Assembly: GCA_029782145.1 (NCBI GenBank)
Contig: JAKOVH010000023.1
Coordinates: 62,001-126,000 of the forward strand
DNA from: Actinomycetes bacterium
GTDB taxonomy: Bacteria; Actinomycetota; Acidimicrobiia; Acidimicrobiales; Acidimicrobilacustridaceae
Direction of reading: 5' to 3'
Length of the DNA stretch: 64,000 nucleotides
In this document: piece after piece, positions 40,151-47,852 of the stretch
How positions within the stretch are numbered: the first letter of the stretch is position 1
Layout of the letters: each line of letters opens with the position of its first letter
Translations under genes and position numbers: made by a program
The notes under the pieces: model-generated
Seen by the model: only the letters and a program-made list of their open reading frames with translations
Database searches by the model: none
What the model was told of the DNA's origin: nothing

Positions 40151-41092
40151 TCAGCCGAGCAGGGTGTCGAGAGCGGTCCGGTCCTCGACGCTCGGCACCC
40201 ACAGGCCGGCGGCCACGTTCGCCCGCACCTGCTCGGGCGAGGTGGCTCCGGCGATCACCGACGCCACGGTCGGACGGGCGGCGAGGCCCCCCATGGCCAC
40301 GTCGAGGAGGCCGACGCCCCGCTCAGCGGCGAAAGCTTCGAGCGCCTCGATCACGTCGAAGTTGGCGTCGGACAGCAGGTGGGTCATGCCCCACGCCGCG
40401 ATGCGCCCGCCTTCGGGAGCGGCGTCGCCCCGGCGGTACTTGCCCGTGAGCAGGCCGCTGGCCAGCGGGAAGTAGGGGAGCAGGCCGACGCCGAAGCGCT
40501 CGCACGCCGGCACCACCTCCGCCTCGGCGTCGCGCTCGAGGAGGTTGTAGTGGTTCTGGGCGCTGACGAATCGCTCGAAGCCGTTGGTCTCCGCCACCCA
40601 GGCGGCGTCGGCGATCTGCCAGCCGGCGAAGTTGGAGCTGCCCACGTAGCGCACCAGGCCCTCGTGCACCAGGTCGCTGAGCGCCGAGAGGGTCTCGTCG
40701 ATCGGCGTGGCCGGATCGGGCCGGTGGAGCTGGTAGAGGTCGATCCACTCCGTGCCGAGCCGGCGCAGGGAGCGCTCCACCGCCTTGCGGACGTAACGGC
40801 GCGAGCCCCGGGCGCCCCAGTCCGGGCCGTTCTGTCCCCGCAGGTCGCTGCCGAACTTGGTGGCGATCACCACGTCGTCGCGCCGGTCGCCCAGAGCCTG
40901 GGCCAGCATCACCTCGGACTCGCCGTAGGAGTCGGAGGTGTCGAACAAGGTGATGCCGGCGTCGAGGGCGGCCTGCACCACCGCCGTGGTGGCCTCCTGG
41001 TCGATGCGCATCCCGAAGTTGTTGCAGCCCAGCCCGACGGTGGACACGGCCAGCCCGGAGCCGCCCAGACGGCGGTAGGTCATCTCGCTCAT
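40151..41092 (-). CDS. Aldo/keto reductase
   Basis: 313 residues, a TIM-barrel NADPH-dependent oxidoreductase. The catalytic tetrad is visible: Asp and Tyr in DTSDSYGESE, Lys in IATKFG and His in LYQLHRPD. The cofactor-binding C-terminal part has SVIAGATSPEQVRANVAA. It reduces aldehydes or ketones. ATG 41092 is preceded at 8 bases by CAAGAT, consistent with leaderless start. It is transcribed toward the catabolic operon and diverges from the gene at 41196. Confidence 0.9.
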   Translation of the reverse strand: MSEMTYRRLGGSGLAVSTVGLGCNNFGMRIDQEATTAVVQAALDAGITLFDTSDSYGESEVMLAQALGDRRDDVVIATKFGSDLRGQNGPDWGARGSRRYVRKAVERSLRRLGTEWIDLYQLHRPDPATPIDETLSALSDLVHEGLVRYVGSSNFAGWQIADAAWVAETNGFERFVSAQNHYNLLERDAEAEVVPACERFGVGLLPYFPLASGLLTGKYRRGDAAPEGGRIAAWGMTHLLSDANFDVIEALEAFAAERGVGLLDVAMGGLAARPTVASVIAGATSPEQVRANVAAGLWVPSVEDRTALDTLLG

Positions 41093-41195
41093 GGCCGCCC
41101 ATCTTGGTGCGTCGGGGGGTGGCGTTCGTCACCGGCCCTCGGCGCGCCCCCCTAAGGTGCACGGCGTCCTCGTCCCCCGACCCGGAGCCCCGCCC

Positions 41196-42317
41196 GTGCC
41201 GCCCATCCCCGCCGACGAGTACCCCCTCCACCAGGCCCCGCTGTCGCTGGCGTACCCGGCCAGCAGCGACCGCAACTTCTACGACCGCTGCTACATCAAC
41301 GCCCACGACCGCACCGGCGAGGTGTTCCTGATCACCGGCCTCGGCGTGTACCCGAACCTGGGCGTGATCGACGCCTTCGCCTGCGTCCGCCGCGGCGACC
41401 TGCAGCACGTGGTGCGCATGTCCGACGCCCTGGGCGACGACCGCATGGACCAGTCGGTCGGCCCCTACCTGCTCGAGGTGGTCAAGCCGCTGGAGGAGCT
41501 CCGGGTGGTGTGCGACGCCGCCGACCACGGCGTGGCCTTCGACCTGCACTGGCGCGGCTCGTTCCCCGCCGTGGAGGAGTCACCCCACGTCATGCGGGCC
41601 GGCGGGCGCATCGTGCTCGACGCCCAGCGCTTCGCCCAGGTCGGCACCTGGGAGGGCACGCTGCACGTGGCCGGCGAGGACTTCACCGTCACGCCCGACC
41701 GCTGGGTGGGCACCCGCGACCGCTCGTGGGGCATCCGGCCCGTCGGCGAGGCGGAGCCGCCAGGCCGGGCCGCGGCCGAGCCCAATCCCGACTACGGCTT
41801 CTGGTGGTGCTACTTCCCGCTGCGCTTCGAGGACTTCGCTCTGGTGTTCATCGCGCAAGAGACCGCCGAGGGCTTCCGGTTCCTGAACGACGCCCTTCGG
41901 GTGTGGCCGGCGGGCGACCCCCGTGGCGTCGAGACGCTCGGCTACCCCCGCTACGAGATCCGCTACCGGCCCGGCACCCGCATCCCCACGGGCGCGACCG
42001 TCACCGCCACCACGCCCGACGGGTCCCCGCTGGTGTGCGAGATCGAGAGCATGGGCCACGTCGCCCTGGCCGCCGGCTGCGGCTACGGCGCCGACCCGCA
42101 GTGGACCCACGGCCAGTGGCGCGGCCGCGGCTGGGTCGAGGGCGCGGTCTACGACCTGTGCGACCCAGCCAACGCGGCTGCCACCTCGTTCGGCATGCTC
42201 GACCACGTGGGGCGCGCCGTCGTCGACGGCCAGGAGGGCTGGGGCCTCTTCGAGCACGCCAGCATCGGACGCCACGACCCCTCCGGCTTCGCCGACGTCA
42301 CCTCCGTCGCCACCTGA
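41196..42317 (+). CDS. Uncharacterised lipocalin-like (AttH/CrtC-type beta-barrel) protein
   Basis: 373 residues, beta-rich and without a signal peptide. Notable segments are NFYDRCYINAHD, FLITGLGVYPNLGVIDAF, the mid-protein WVGTRDRSWGIRPVG and FWWCYFPLRFEDFALVFI. The duplicated beta-barrel style and the DRSWG motif resemble uncharacterised proteins related to hydroxyneurosporene synthase/AttH, some of which act on terpenoids. I do not claim a function. GTG 41196 has GGAG about 8 bases upstream and TAAGGT (around 41153) as a possible -10. Confidence 0.7.
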   Translation: MPPIPADEYPLHQAPLSLAYPASSDRNFYDRCYINAHDRTGEVFLITGLGVYPNLGVIDAFACVRRGDLQHVVRMSDALGDDRMDQSVGPYLLEVVKPLEELRVVCDAADHGVAFDLHWRGSFPAVEESPHVMRAGGRIVLDAQRFAQVGTWEGTLHVAGEDFTVTPDRWVGTRDRSWGIRPVGEAEPPGRAAAEPNPDYGFWWCYFPLRFEDFALVFIAQETAEGFRFLNDALRVWPAGDPRGVETLGYPRYEIRYRPGTRIPTGATVTATTPDGSPLVCEIESMGHVALAAGCGYGADPQWTHGQWRGRGWVEGAVYDLCDPANAAATSFGMLDHVGRAVVDGQEGWGLFEHASIGRHDPSGFADVTSVAT

Positions 42318-42341
42318 CCCACCGCGTTCGTGCCCGCGATC

Positions 42342-42372
42342 CGCACGCTCCGGCGTGCGCCTGCCGGGCAGG
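42342..42372. terminator. Double hairpin between convergent genes
   Basis: CGCACGC-TCCG-GCGTGCG (42342-42359) is followed by CCTGCC-G-GGCAGG (42360-42372). It lies between the lipocalin-like gene and trpS, which converge here. There is no T-tract. Confidence 0.55.
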
Positions 42373-42404
42373 TTCGCCAACCGCAGGTTCGCGGGCCGGG
42401 AGCG

Positions 42405-43388
42405 TCAGGTCCGGGGGAGCAGCCCGAGGTTGGCGCGGGCCCGTTCGAGCACGGGTCCGGCGACGGCGCGGGCCTTGTCGGCGCCCTTGGCCAGGACCGC
42501 CGCGGTGCCGGCGGGGTCGGCGGCCAGCTCGGCGTAGCGCTGCTGGATGGGCCGCAGCACCTCCACCACCGCGTCGGCCGTGGCCGCCTTGAGGTCGCCG
42601 TAGCGGGTGAAGCGCCCGGCCAGCTCGGCGGGGTCGTCGCCGGTGCAGGCGCCGAGGATCGACAGCAGGTTCGACACGCCGGGCTTGGCCTCGGGGTCGT
42701 AGCGCACCTCGGTCTCGGCGTCGGTGACGGCCCGCTTGATCTTCTTGGCCACCTGGTCGAGCGGCTCGAGCACGAGGATCGTGCCCTGGGGCGACTCCTC
42801 GGACTTCGACATCTTCCGGGTGGGGTGCTGGAGGTCCATCACCCGGGCGCCGGCGGCGGGGAAGGTGGCCTTGGGCACGACGAAGGTGTCGCCGTAGCGG
42901 TGGTTGAAGCGGATGGCCAGGTCTCGGGCGAGCTCGACGTGCTGGCGCTGGTCGTCGCCCACCGGCACCTCGTCGGTGTCGTAGAGCAGGATGTCGGCGG
43001 CCATCAGCGCGGGATAGGTGAACAGGCCGGCCGACACGAAGTCGGCGCCCTCGCTCTTGTCCTTGAACTGGGTCATGCGGCGCAGCTCGCCGAACGCGGC
43101 GGTGCACTCGAGGATCCACGACAGCTCGCTGTGCTCGACGACGTGGCTCTGCACGAACAGCGTCGAGCGGTCGGGGTCGATGCCGACGGCGAGCAGCAGC
43201 TGGGCCAGCTCCAGCGTGCGGGTCCGCAGCTCGGCCGGGTCCTGCGGCACGGTGAGGGCGTGCAGGTCGACCACGCAGAACACCGTGTCGGCGTCGTCCT
43301 GGTCGGCCACCCAGCGGCGCAGCGCGCCGAGGAGGTTGCCGAGCTGGACGGGGCCGGTGGGCTTGATGCCCGAGAACACGCGGGTCAT
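42405..43388 (-). CDS. trpS: Tryptophan--tRNA ligase
   Basis: 327 residues, a class I tRNA synthetase that charges tRNA-Trp. Signature sites are SGIKPTGPVQLGNLLGALR (HIGH-like region), HSELSWILECTAAFGELRRM, PVGDDQRQHVELARDLA and the KMSKS loop in HPTRKMSKSEES. The length is normal for bacterial TrpRS. ATG 43388 is preceded by TACGAT at 8 bases on the minus strand, so the mRNA is probably leaderless. Confidence 0.97.
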   Translation of the reverse strand: MTRVFSGIKPTGPVQLGNLLGALRRWVADQDDADTVFCVVDLHALTVPQDPAELRTRTLELAQLLLAVGIDPDRSTLFVQSHVVEHSELSWILECTAAFGELRRMTQFKDKSEGADFVSAGLFTYPALMAADILLYDTDEVPVGDDQRQHVELARDLAIRFNHRYGDTFVVPKATFPAAGARVMDLQHPTRKMSKSEESPQGTILVLEPLDQVAKKIKRAVTDAETEVRYDPEAKPGVSNLLSILGACTGDDPAELAGRFTRYGDLKAATADAVVEVLRPIQQRYAELAADPAGTAAVLAKGADKARAVAGPVLERARANLGLLPRT

Positions 43389-43396
43389 GGGCGGCG

Positions 43397-43402
43397 ATCG
43401 TA
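43397..43402 (-). promoter_or_regulatory. Leaderless -10 box of trpS
   Basis: TACGAT on the minus strand lies 8 bases before the trpS ATG, with no ribosome-binding site in between. Confidence 0.45.
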
Positions 43403-43411
43403 GAGGTCGTC

Positions 43412-43446
43412 CCGGCCGGGCCCCGAAACGGGTTCCGCCCGGCCGG
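43412..43446 (-). terminator. Hairpin terminator after the lipoprotein gene
   Basis: A 9-bp stem (CCGGCCGGG at 43412-43420 with CCCGGCCGG at 43438-43446) encloses a second hairpin CCCG-AAA-CGGG. It begins immediately after the lipoprotein stop codon and separates it from the trpS promoter downstream. Confidence 0.6.
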
Positions 43447-44046
43447 TCACCGAGTGGCGGCCACCCCGCACGCTCGGTAGAGGCCGTTCACCACGTCGCT
43501 GCGGGCCAGGCCGAGGTCGCTCGTCGGGTCGACACCCAGCGCGACCAGGCCGACGGCCAGGGCGCGGCGGCCGGCCTCGTCGAGCTGCAGGACGGCCGCC
43601 CGCAGGCACGTCGCCTGCTCCCCGGCTCGGGCGGTGTCCGACGGCGGCAGCGACTCCCCGATGCGTGCGGCCACCGACGAGGCCAGCACCTCGGGCGCGA
43701 TGCACGCCTCGAGCGCGTCACCGAGCGCCCGCTGCTGCGCGCCCGAGACGTCGCCAGTGGAGGTGGCGGCGGCGCGAGCGTCGGCGCTGTCGGTGAACTG
43801 GCCGGTCAGGCACGACCGGGTGCTGTCGTCGAGCCGGTACAGCTCGACCACCCGATCGCTGGCCGCCTCGGCGGACGACGAGCCCGTGCCCGTCCCCGAG
43901 CTCGAGCAGGCCGCCGCCGCCAGCACGGCGAGCGCGCACAGGGCGGCCAGCCCGGCACGGGCCGCGCACCACCGGTGGACACCGGTCCGCCACGGCGGGA
44001 CCGCCCTCCACGGGAGTCGATCGGTCGGTCGCGACCCGGCGGCCAT
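43447..44046 (-). CDS. Hypothetical lipoprotein
   Basis: 199 residues. A long basic N-region, a hydrophobic stretch and LAAAAC (C47) form a lipobox, followed by a Ser/Gly/Thr linker typical of surface lipoproteins. The mature part is helical and Ala-rich with four further cysteines (SCLTG, ACIAP, TCLRA, ACGVA), which could form two disulfides outside the membrane. No family recognised. ATG 44046 is preceded by TAGCAT at exactly 7 bases, facing away from the scpA promoter. Confidence 0.7.
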   Translation of the reverse strand: MAAGSRPTDRLPWRAVPPWRTGVHRWCAARAGLAALCALAVLAAAACSSSGTGTGSSSAEAASDRVVELYRLDDSTRSCLTGQFTDSADARAAATSTGDVSGAQQRALGDALEACIAPEVLASSVAARIGESLPPSDTARAGEQATCLRAAVLQLDEAGRRALAVGLVALGVDPTSDLGLARSDVVNGLYRACGVAATR

Positions 44047-44053
44047 GGCGCCG

Positions 44054-44100
44054 ATGCTAGGGGCGAGGTGCGCGACGCGGGCTCCGGGCGCCTCTATCGT
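44054..44100. promoter_or_regulatory. Divergent leaderless promoters (lipoprotein / scpA)
   Basis: The minus strand has TAGCAT (44054-44059) 7 bases before the lipoprotein ATG. The plus strand has TATCGT (44095-44100) 7 bases before the scpA ATG. Neither start has a Shine-Dalgarno sequence. Confidence 0.5.
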
Positions 44101-44107
44101 TGATCCG

Positions 44108-44887
44108 ATGCCGTACGAGGTGCAGACGCCCGTCTTCGAGGGCCCGTTCGACCTGCTGCTCCACCTGATCCTGCGCGAGCAGGTCGACCTCTACGAGATC
44201 TCCCTGGCGCGCATCGTCGACGCCTACCTGGCCGAGATCGAGCGCATGGAGACCCTCGACCTCGAGATCACCACCGAGTTCCTGCTCATCGCCGCCACCC
44301 TGGTGGAGCTGAAGTGCAAGCGCCTCCTGCCCGAGGACGCCGACGTCGACCTCGACGACGAGTTCGCCCTGTGGGAGGAGCGCGACCTGCTCATCGCCCG
44401 GCTCCTCGACTGCAAGACGTTCAAGGACGCCGCCCAGGTGCTGGGCCAGCTGGCCGATGCCGCCTCGCAGTCCTACCCCCGCACCGCCGGGCTCGACGAG
44501 CCGTTCCTCGAGCTGGCGCCCGACCTGCTCGCCGGCGTCGACGTGCACGACCTGCGGGCCGCCTACCTGCGGGCCATGACGCCGAAGCCCAAGCCCGTCG
44601 TGAGCATCGACCACATCCACGCCGTCCGGGTCAGCGTCACCGAAGCGGTGGAGGAGCTGGTCGACGAGCTGCCCCGGATGGGCCGGGTGACCTTCCGGCG
44701 CCTCACCGAGGAGCTCGTCGAGCGCCTCGAGATCGTCGTGCGCTTCCTGGCCGTGCTGGAGCTGTTCAAGCAGGGCTTCATCGAGCTCGACCAGCCTCGT
44801 GCCTTCGGCGACATCGAGATCCTCTGGGTCGGTTCGCCCGCCCTGGGCGTGGCCGACCTCGCCGGCATCGACTCCTACGACGGCTGA
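44108..44887 (+). CDS. scpA: Segregation and condensation protein A (kleisin)
   Basis: 259 residues. The N-terminal kleisin signature is FEGPFDLLLHLILREQVDLY, followed by the helix EFLLIAATLVELKCKRLLP. The C-terminal winged helix contains RRLTEELVERLEIVVRFLAVLELFK split by family-typical spacing. ScpA bridges the SMC heads together with ScpB in the chromosome-condensing complex. scpB starts 7 bases after its stop. TATCGT 7 bases upstream supports this ATG. Confidence 0.95.
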   Translation: MPYEVQTPVFEGPFDLLLHLILREQVDLYEISLARIVDAYLAEIERMETLDLEITTEFLLIAATLVELKCKRLLPEDADVDLDDEFALWEERDLLIARLLDCKTFKDAAQVLGQLADAASQSYPRTAGLDEPFLELAPDLLAGVDVHDLRAAYLRAMTPKPKPVVSIDHIHAVRVSVTEAVEELVDELPRMGRVTFRRLTEELVERLEIVVRFLAVLELFKQGFIELDQPRAFGDIEILWVGSPALGVADLAGIDSYDG

Positions 44888-44894
44888 GGTCGCC

Positions 44895-45554
44895 ATGAAC
44901 CCCGAGATCGTCCGCGCCCTCGAGGCCATCGTGTTGGTGGCCGACTCGCCGGTCGAGAGCCAGCTGCTCGCCCAGCTCGTCGAGGTGCCGGTGGAACAGG
45001 TCGACGAGGCCCTCACCGCCTTGGCGGCCGGCTACGCCGAGCAGGGCCGGGGCTTCGAGCTGGTGCGCGTCGCCGGGGGCTGGCGCTACCAGACCCACCC
45101 CGACCTGGCTCCCTACGTGGAGCGCTTCGTGCTCGAGGGCCAGTCCGCCAAGCTGTCGGCCGCCGCGCTGGAGACCCTCGCCATCGTCGCCTACAAGCAG
45201 CCCATCAGCCGAGCCCAGATCGCCGCCATCCGCGGGGTCAGCGTCGACGGCGTGGTGCGCACCCTCGAGCAGCGCGGCTACATCGCCGAGGTGGCCCGCG
45301 ACCCGGGCCCCGGCCAGGCCGTGCTGTTCGGCACCACCCCCGCGTTCCTCGAGAAGATGGGCCTCGACTCGCTGGCCCAGCTGCCCGCCATCGCCGAGTT
45401 CGTGCCCGGAGCCGACGTCGTGGAGGCCCTCGAGCACGGCCTGCGCGTCGACACCGCGGCCGACCTCGGCGAGGCGGCCGAGGGCACGGGCGGCGGCCCC
45501 GACGCCGGCGAAGACCTCGACGTCGACCTCCGCGACGAGGACACCGGGGGTTGA
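44895..45554 (+). CDS. scpB: Segregation and condensation protein B
   Basis: 219 residues with two winged-helix domains: EIVRALEAIVLVADSPV at the start, then GWRYQTHPDLAPYVERF and LSAAALETLAIVAYKQPISR, a ScpB hallmark. It binds ScpA and SMC. The last ~30 residues are an acidic Gly/Asp tail. The TGA overlaps the TTG start of rluB, so translation is coupled. Confidence 0.95.
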   Translation: MNPEIVRALEAIVLVADSPVESQLLAQLVEVPVEQVDEALTALAAGYAEQGRGFELVRVAGGWRYQTHPDLAPYVERFVLEGQSAKLSAAALETLAIVAYKQPISRAQIAAIRGVSVDGVVRTLEQRGYIAEVARDPGPGQAVLFGTTPAFLEKMGLDSLAQLPAIAEFVPGADVVEALEHGLRVDTAADLGEAAEGTGGGPDAGEDLDVDLRDEDTGG

Positions 45555-46333
45555 GCCCCGCCACACCCGAGGACGGCGAGCGCCTCCAGAAGGTGCTGGC
45601 CCGCGTCGGCATCGGCAGCCGCCGCACCTGCGAGGACCTCATCGCCGCCGGCCGGGTCACCGTGAACGGCGAGCGGGCGAGCCTCGGGCGACGGGTCGAT
45701 CCGGAGCGAGACGAGGTGGCGGTCGACGGCACGCCGATCGGGGTGAAGGCCGGGCTCGTCTACTACGTGCTCAACAAGCCGGCCGGGGTGGTGACCACGG
45801 CCGACGACCCGCACGGCCGCCCCACGGTGCTGGGCCTGGTGCCCGCCGAGCCGCGGGTCTTCCCCGTCGGCCGGCTCGACATGGACACCGAGGGCCTGCT
45901 GCTGCTCACCAACGACGGCCAGCTCACCCACCGCCTCACCCATCCGTCGTTCGGGGTCGACAAGGAGTACGTCGCCCAGGTGGAGGGCACGCCGTCGCGC
46001 CGGTCGGTGCGGCGCCTGCGGGAGGGCGTGCGGCTCGACGACGGCCCCACTGCGCCGGCCCAGGCCGCGCTGGTCGGGCCGAACGTGATCCGGCTCACGA
46101 TCCACGAGGGCCGCAACCGTCAGGTGCGCCGGATGTGCGAGGCCATCGGCCACCCCGTCACCCGGTTGATCCGCACCCGGATCGGCCCGCTGGCCGACCG
46201 CAAGCTGAAGCCGGGCGCGTGGCGGGAGCTCACCACCGAGGAGGTCCGCGCCCTGGAGCGGGCCGCCGGCCCCCGTGACCAGCTCGAGCAGCCCGCCGAG
46301 CCGCCTCACGGCCGGTCGCGCGGCCGCCCCTAG
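45551..46333 (+). CDS. rluB: 23S rRNA pseudouridine synthase (RluB-like)
   Basis: 260 residues. An N-terminal S4 RNA-binding domain (RLQKVLARVGIGSRRTCEDL) precedes the RsuA-type catalytic domain with the catalytic Asp in FPVGRLDMDTEGLLLLTNDG and the later EGRNRQVRRMCEAIGHPV. It modifies uridine in 23S rRNA helix 89 in characterised relatives. The start is TTG at 45551, overlapping the scpB stop as TTGA; there is no ATG or GTG early enough to replace it. The scpA-scpB-rluB order is conserved across many bacteria. Confidence 0.93.
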   Translation: MSPATPEDGERLQKVLARVGIGSRRTCEDLIAAGRVTVNGERASLGRRVDPERDEVAVDGTPIGVKAGLVYYVLNKPAGVVTTADDPHGRPTVLGLVPAEPRVFPVGRLDMDTEGLLLLTNDGQLTHRLTHPSFGVDKEYVAQVEGTPSRRSVRRLREGVRLDDGPTAPAQAALVGPNVIRLTIHEGRNRQVRRMCEAIGHPVTRLIRTRIGPLADRKLKPGAWRELTTEEVRALERAAGPRDQLEQPAEPPHGRSRGRP

Positions 46334-46336
46334 TAT
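46331..46336 (+). promoter_or_regulatory. Leaderless -10 box of the chorismate mutase gene
   Basis: TAGTAT overlaps the rluB stop codon and lies 8 bases before the GTG start. It could give the aromatic-amino-acid genes a promoter of their own inside the larger gene run. Confidence 0.45.
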
Positions 46337-46344
46337 CGACGGCC

Positions 46345-46713
46345 GTGACCGCCGCCGTCCGCGCCCTCCGGGGCGCCACCACCGTCGACGCCGACACCGC
46401 CGAGCAGGTGCGGGAGCGCACCATCGCCCTGCTCGAGCAGATGGTCGAGCGCAACGGCGTCGACCACGACGACGTCATCAGCGTGCTGTTCACCGCCACC
46501 GACGACATCCACTCGATGTTCCCGGCCACCGCGGCGCGCGACATCGGCTTCGGTGACGTGCCGCTCATCTGCGCCCGCGAGCTCGACATCGACGGTGCCA
46601 CCCCGCGGTGCATCCGGGTGCTCATGCACCTCACCACCGAGCGGGGCCGCGGGGAGCTGCGCCACGTGTACCTCGAAGGCGCCGCCGCCCTGCGCGACGA
46701 CCTGCCGGAGTAG
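46345..46713 (+). CDS. aroH: Chorismate mutase, AroH type
   Basis: 122 residues, the size of the monofunctional Bacillus-type AroH trimer subunit. It converts chorismate to prephenate. Family segments are VRALRGATTVDADT, the ISVLFTATDDIHSMFPA strand-helix, PLICARELDIDGATPRCIRV (active-site Arg) and HVYLEGAAALRDD. GTG 46345 gives the correct N-terminus and is preceded by TAGTAT. The next gene, prephenate dehydrogenase, uses its product. Confidence 0.93.
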   Translation: MTAAVRALRGATTVDADTAEQVRERTIALLEQMVERNGVDHDDVISVLFTATDDIHSMFPATAARDIGFGDVPLICARELDIDGATPRCIRVLMHLTTERGRGELRHVYLEGAAALRDDLPE

Positions 46714-46715
46714 CG

Positions 46716-47852
46716 GTGGCCGACGTCTCCGTCCCGGGGCCCTCGGGCCAGTGGCCGGCGCCGGACGGCCTGGGCCGGCGGGCGCTGGTGGTCGGCGTGG
46801 GCCTCATCGGCGGCTCCATCGGCGCGGCGCTGCGTCGCCGGGGGTGGCACGTGCTCGGCCGTGACCTCGACCGCGCCGGGCTCGAGCAGGCCCTCGCCCT
46901 CGGCGTGATCGACGAGGTGGCCCCCCTCGACGGGCCGGTCGACGTGGAGCTGACCTTCGTGGCCACGCCGGTCGGCGCCATCGCCGAGGAGGTGCGCCGG
47001 GCCCTCGCCGACACGCCCGGGCTGGTCACCGACGCCGGCAGCGTGAAGGCCCCTCTCGTGGAGCTCATGGCCGACCCCCGCTTCGTCGGCGGCCATCCCA
47101 TGGCCGGCAGCGAGCAGGAGGGGGTGGCCGGAGCGCGCGCCGAGCTGTTCGAGGGCCGCACGTGGGTGCTCACCCCCGTGCCCGGCACCGACGACGACGC
47201 CCTGGCCGAGGTGCGCTCCGTGGTCGCCGGGTTCGGCGCCGAGGTCGTGTCGCTGCCGCCCGAACGCCACGACTCGATGGTCGCGGTGGTCTCCCACGTG
47301 CCCCACCTCACCGCAGCCAGCCTGATGGGCCTGGCCGACGAGCGCTCCGCCGAGCACCGGGGGCTGCTGCGCCTGGCCGCCGGCGGGTTCCGCGACATGA
47401 CCCGCATCGCCGCCGGCCACCCCGGCATCTGGCCCGACATCTGCGCCGAGAACCGCACCGCCATCGTCGGCGAGCTCGACCGGCTGCTCGCCACCCTGGG
47501 CGAGGTGCGCGAGCTGGTGGCCGAGGGCGACCGCGACGGCCTCGTCGCCGTGCTCGAGCGGGCCCGCTCCGCCCGGCTGGCCCTGCCGGCCCGCTTCGCT
47601 CGCCCCGAGGACCTCGCCGAGATCCGGGTGCCGCTGCGCGACCAGACCGGGGCCCTGGCCGCCATCCTGCTCCTGGCCGCCGAGCTCGACGTCAGCATCG
47701 CCGACATCGAGATCGCCCACTCGGTCGAGGGCGACGAGGGCGTGCTCATCCTGCTGGTCGAGGCCGGGCTCGGTGAGCGCCTCCGCCAGGGCCTGGCCGA
47801 GCGTGGCCACAAGCCGGTGCTGCGGCCGCTCGAAGCGGCGGAGGAGCGGTGA
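46716..47852 (+). CDS. tyrA: Prephenate dehydrogenase
   Basis: 378 residues. It oxidatively decarboxylates prephenate to 4-hydroxyphenylpyruvate with NAD(P). The N-terminal Rossmann motif is VVGVGLIGGSIGAALRRRG, then VTDAGSVKAP, GGHPMAGSEQ and the helical domain. The C-terminal ~75 residues are an ACT domain (IRVPLRDQTGALAAILLLAA), likely for tyrosine feedback. The start is GTG 46716, two bases after the aroH stop. The TGA overlaps the aroA GTG. Confidence 0.93.
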   Translation: MADVSVPGPSGQWPAPDGLGRRALVVGVGLIGGSIGAALRRRGWHVLGRDLDRAGLEQALALGVIDEVAPLDGPVDVELTFVATPVGAIAEEVRRALADTPGLVTDAGSVKAPLVELMADPRFVGGHPMAGSEQEGVAGARAELFEGRTWVLTPVPGTDDDALAEVRSVVAGFGAEVVSLPPERHDSMVAVVSHVPHLTAASLMGLADERSAEHRGLLRLAAGGFRDMTRIAAGHPGIWPDICAENRTAIVGELDRLLATLGEVRELVAEGDRDGLVAVLERARSARLALPARFARPEDLAEIRVPLRDQTGALAAILLLAAELDVSIADIEIAHSVEGDEGVLILLVEAGLGERLRQGLAERGHKPVLRPLEAAEER

